From Pseudomonadota bacterium (GTDB lineage: Bacteria; Pseudomonadota; Alphaproteobacteria; Parvibaculales; Parvibaculaceae): DNA of 7,779 nucleotides. The position numbers and the translations under genes are program-made. The DNA lies in NCBI GenBank assembly GCA_021780275.1, contig JAJXZC010000567.1, positions 1 to 7,779 on the forward strand, in the 5' to 3' direction. Each line of letters begins with the position of its first letter. Within the stretch, counting starts at the first letter, position 1. The notes under the pieces are model-generated. The model worked only from the letters and a program-made list of their open reading frames with translations, had not been told where the DNA came from and did not search any database. Positions 6,342 to 7,779 of this stretch are shown here, in pieces.

Positions 6342-6782
6342 TCATCTCAGCCCAATCACGAGCCCGCTCAAGTCGAGATTGGCCATCAGGCCAACTTGCA
6401 AACCTTCGAGCTGCAAAACGGCGCCCTTATCATTGGCGAGCTGAATGATCCGCGCCCCGACGCCAACCGTGGCGCCGGCACCCGCCGCCCCGTAGACGCC
6501 GGCGATATCGGAGGGGCGATAGATGTGCAGGACCCGCCCCTGCAGCGTCGTATGAGACAGACCGAAGACGAGGCCCGCATCGACGCCGCCGACCGAAAGC
6601 GGGTACCGCCGCCCATGAAAGAAAAGAGTGCCGCCGCCACCGTTGGCACCGATAAACCAGCCGCCCTTGACGATTGACAGGCGCACCCATCCGCTATCGG
6701 CGCGAGCTTGCACGGCGCTGCCGGCAGCAATCATGAAAATCAGCGTCGCCAGGGCTGCGCGAAGCTTGCGGGACAATGTCAT
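6342..6782 (-). CDS. Exported glycine-rich protein of unknown function
   Basis: 146 residues. The ATG at 6782 has GGAG about 9 bases upstream. Residues 1-28 are a signal peptide (basic start, LATLIFMIAAGSAV core, likely cut ARA-D). The mature part is rich in Gly and beta-prone residues: SIVKGGWFIGANGGGGTLF at 36-54, GVYGAAGAGATVGVGAR at 95-111, and GLQVGLMANLDLSGLVIGL near the end. The early KGG-F-x-G-x-x-G-G-x-G-x-L and late GLMA-x-L-x-L-x-G elements faintly resemble SYLF/Ysc84-type lipid-binding proteins, but key parts differ and I would not assign that family. It should be periplasmic or envelope-associated. It is the first resident gene left of the tRNA-Gly junction. A small dyad, TGGGC-AAT-GCCCA (6809-6821), lies in its leader. 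Confidence 0.85.
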   Translation of the reverse strand: MTLSRKLRAALATLIFMIAAGSAVQARADSGWVRLSIVKGGWFIGANGGGGTLFFHGRRYPLSVGGVDAGLVFGLSHTTLQGRVLHIYRPSDIAGVYGAAGAGATVGVGARIIQLANDKGAVLQLEGLQVGLMANLDLSGLVIGLR

Positions 6783-6843
6783 TCAGAATCTCCGGTGAAG
6801 CGCGTCAATGGGCAATGCCCACGCCAATAACCGAAACGTGAGG

Positions 6844-6864
6844 CCAAAAATATCGTTTTTTTGG
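6844..6864. terminator. A/T-rich hairpin just past the tRNA-Gly 3' end
   Basis: CCAAAAA and TTTTTGG form a 7-bp stem around a 7-base loop, 10 bases downstream of the tRNA-Gly CCA on the minus strand. It may be what remains of the original tRNA's terminator. The stem is mostly A-T and weak. Confidence 0.3.
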
Positions 6865-6874
6865 TGAAATGAGC

Positions 6875-6920
6875 TGGAGCGGGTGAAGGGAATCGAACCC
6901 TCGTATTCAGCTTGGAAGGC
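6875..6920 (-). mobile_element. Attachment-site copy: 3' fragment of tRNA-Gly(TCC)
   Basis: On the minus strand these 46 bases read as the 3' part of tRNA-Gly: GCC, then anticodon loop CTTCCAA with anticodon TCC (complement of 6914-6916), the 3' anticodon stem GCTGA, a T arm with GAGGG-TTCGATT-CCCTT, the acceptor strand CACCCGC, discriminator T and CCA. Upstream of the loop the sequence stops matching: no complementary anticodon stem, D arm or 5' acceptor strand is present, so it cannot be a working tRNA. Tyrosine integrases commonly recombine within a tRNA anticodon loop or 3' end and leave such a fragment at the far end of the element, while the tRNA is rebuilt intact at the other. The adjacent integrase supports this reading. 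Confidence 0.88.
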
Positions 6921-6925
6921 CCCGA

Positions 6926-6951
6926 TAACATCCTTATATATCAGTATGTTA
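6926..6951. repeat. AT-rich inverted repeat between the integrase stop and the attachment site
   Basis: TAACAT (6926-6931) and ATGTTA (6946-6951) flank 14 bases containing TATATA. It could be an integrase-binding arm site or the end of the integrase transcript; the sequence alone does not decide. Confidence 0.35.
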
Positions 6952-6957
6952 CTGGCC

Positions 6958-7779
6958 TTATGATGGGCCTTGTGATGGGACTTTTTGCGGCCCCATCGCA
7001 TTCATGGCTTCGCGCAAGTCGTCATCGACGACGTGCGCATATTTTGCAGTTGTCGAGACATCGGAATGGCGTAGCAACCGCGAAACAAGTTTCAAGTTGC
7101 CAGTCGAGCGCAGCAGCCGCGTCGCGGCGGTGTGACGCAAATCGTGCAATCGCAGCCCGACAACGCCAGCTTTGCTGCAAGCCTTTACGAAGGCTGCTGA
7201 CAAGCTTCGATACGTCATCGGTTCGCCGCTCATATTCTGCCAGACGGGCGTTCCTATGGCGTCCTTGGGCCGCATAGGGGCAAGAATCTCGATCATGGCC
7301 GCCGAAAGCGGTATCGACGCCACCTTGCCGCCTTTGCCGCGAACCGTCAGCGTCAGGCCATGCCAATCTAGGTCAGTCCATCTCATGCCGCGTAGCTCAT
7401 TGGCTCGCAGCCCTGACAGGACCGCGAAGCGGACGGCGGCATGATAGTGCGGGGGCAGCGCCGCGAAGATTGCCGCTTCCTCCTCGACGCTCGCAAAGCG
7501 CACGCGCTCAGCTGGCTCTTTGAGCATATGCACTCGCCAATTGATCCTTCCGACCGGCTCGTTCCAAGCTGTTTCTGCCCGACGAAGAACACGACGAAGC
7601 GGTTGCGTGACGCTGCGATTCACGGTGCTAGCTGACACGCGCTTCGGAATGCGGTCTTTCGCCCGCTTGCCCTTCACCATTTTCGGATAGCTGACAAGGT
7701 CGCCACGACGCCGCGCGACCAATGCGGCGACATCGTTGTCAGTTATGTCGCGGATCGGCTTGTCAGGATCGATGTGCTT
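6958..7779 (-). CDS. Tyrosine recombinase/phage-type integrase, 5' end off the right edge
   Basis: 273 codons plus stop are present and the frame is open to the window edge, 19 codons past the TTG at 7722, so the true start is outside. Numbering from the first visible residue, the catalytic set is complete: R125 (SGLRANEL), K152 (GKGGK), H212 and R215 in LHDLRHTAATRLL, H238 (LLRHSDVSTT) and nucleophile Y247 (AKYAHV). The region before about residue 90 belongs to the core-DNA-binding part, and the N-terminal arm-binding domain would lie further right. The enzyme cuts and rejoins DNA to insert or excise an element. It reads toward, and ends 37 bases from, a tRNA-Gly 3' fragment, the usual place for an integrase at an element's end. 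No frameshift or missing catalytic residue is seen, so it may still be active. Confidence 0.95.
   Translation of the reverse strand, partial: KHIDPDKPIRDITDNDVAALVARRRGDLVSYPKMVKGKRAKDRIPKRVSASTVNRSVTQPLRRVLRRAETAWNEPVGRINWRVHMLKEPAERVRFASVEEEAAIFAALPPHYHAAVRFAVLSGLRANELRGMRWTDLDWHGLTLTVRGKGGKVASIPLSAAMIEILAPMRPKDAIGTPVWQNMSGEPMTYRSLSAAFVKACSKAGVVGLRLHDLRHTAATRLLRSTGNLKLVSRLLRHSDVSTTAKYAHVVDDDLREAMNAMGPQKVPSQGPS

Noticed and set aside
6783..7001. 72-residue minus-strand frame across the tRNA-Gly fragment
   Set aside because: It reads through the tRNA remnant and has no ribosome-binding site or family; its sequence is the translated T arm and acceptor stem.
7720..7722. TTG at 7722 as the integrase start
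   Set aside because: The frame stays open to the window edge and the product would lack most of its DNA-binding N-terminus; the true start is off the window.

Overview
The window suggests an alphaproteobacterium, most likely in the Hyphomicrobiales (a Beijerinckiaceae- or Methylocystaceae-like genome). The evidence is GC-rich coding sequence, a run of small exported proteins, a GlsB/YeaQ-type stress membrane protein, and an arylsulfatase subtype with a CSPTR core that I know mainly from soil alphaproteobacteria. This assignment is inferred from protein style only; there is no rRNA or other strong phylogenetic marker here.

Layout, left to right. Positions 1-1127 (minus) hold the first 375 codons of a secreted arylsulfatase whose C-terminus lies off the left edge. 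A 563-base stretch with no supportable gene and lower GC follows, then a complete tRNA-Trp(CCA) gene on the minus strand with a plausible promoter. Next are a small exported YHS-like protein (plus) and a UPF0145/YbjQ-family protein (minus). These two are convergent and their stop codons lie on the same CTAG palindrome. Upstream of the YbjQ-like gene on the same strand is a 66-residue exported peptide ending in an alternating His/Cys tail, separated from it by a strong hairpin.

The centre (3410-5881) is one large exported protein built almost entirely of about 20 Sel1-like repeats. It converges on a small GlsB/YeaQ-type three-helix membrane protein. A further exported glycine-rich protein follows on the minus strand.

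The right end carries the clearest sign of mobility. A tyrosine recombinase (5' end off the window) reads leftward and stops 37 bases before a 46-base 3' fragment of a tRNA-Gly(TCC) gene. That fragment starts at the anticodon loop and runs through the encoded CCA. This is the expected shape of an integration junction: the element lies to the right, beyond the window, and positions below about 6875 are the resident chromosome.

I see no CRISPR array, no toxin-antitoxin pair, no complete insertion sequence and no multi-gene system that I can call previously undescribed. The genes mostly look like independent envelope or periplasmic functions rather than one pathway. The most unusual local item is the His/Cys-tailed peptide, its hairpins and the neighbouring YbjQ-like gene. 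The most useful one is the tRNA-Gly junction, which points to an unseen element to the right.
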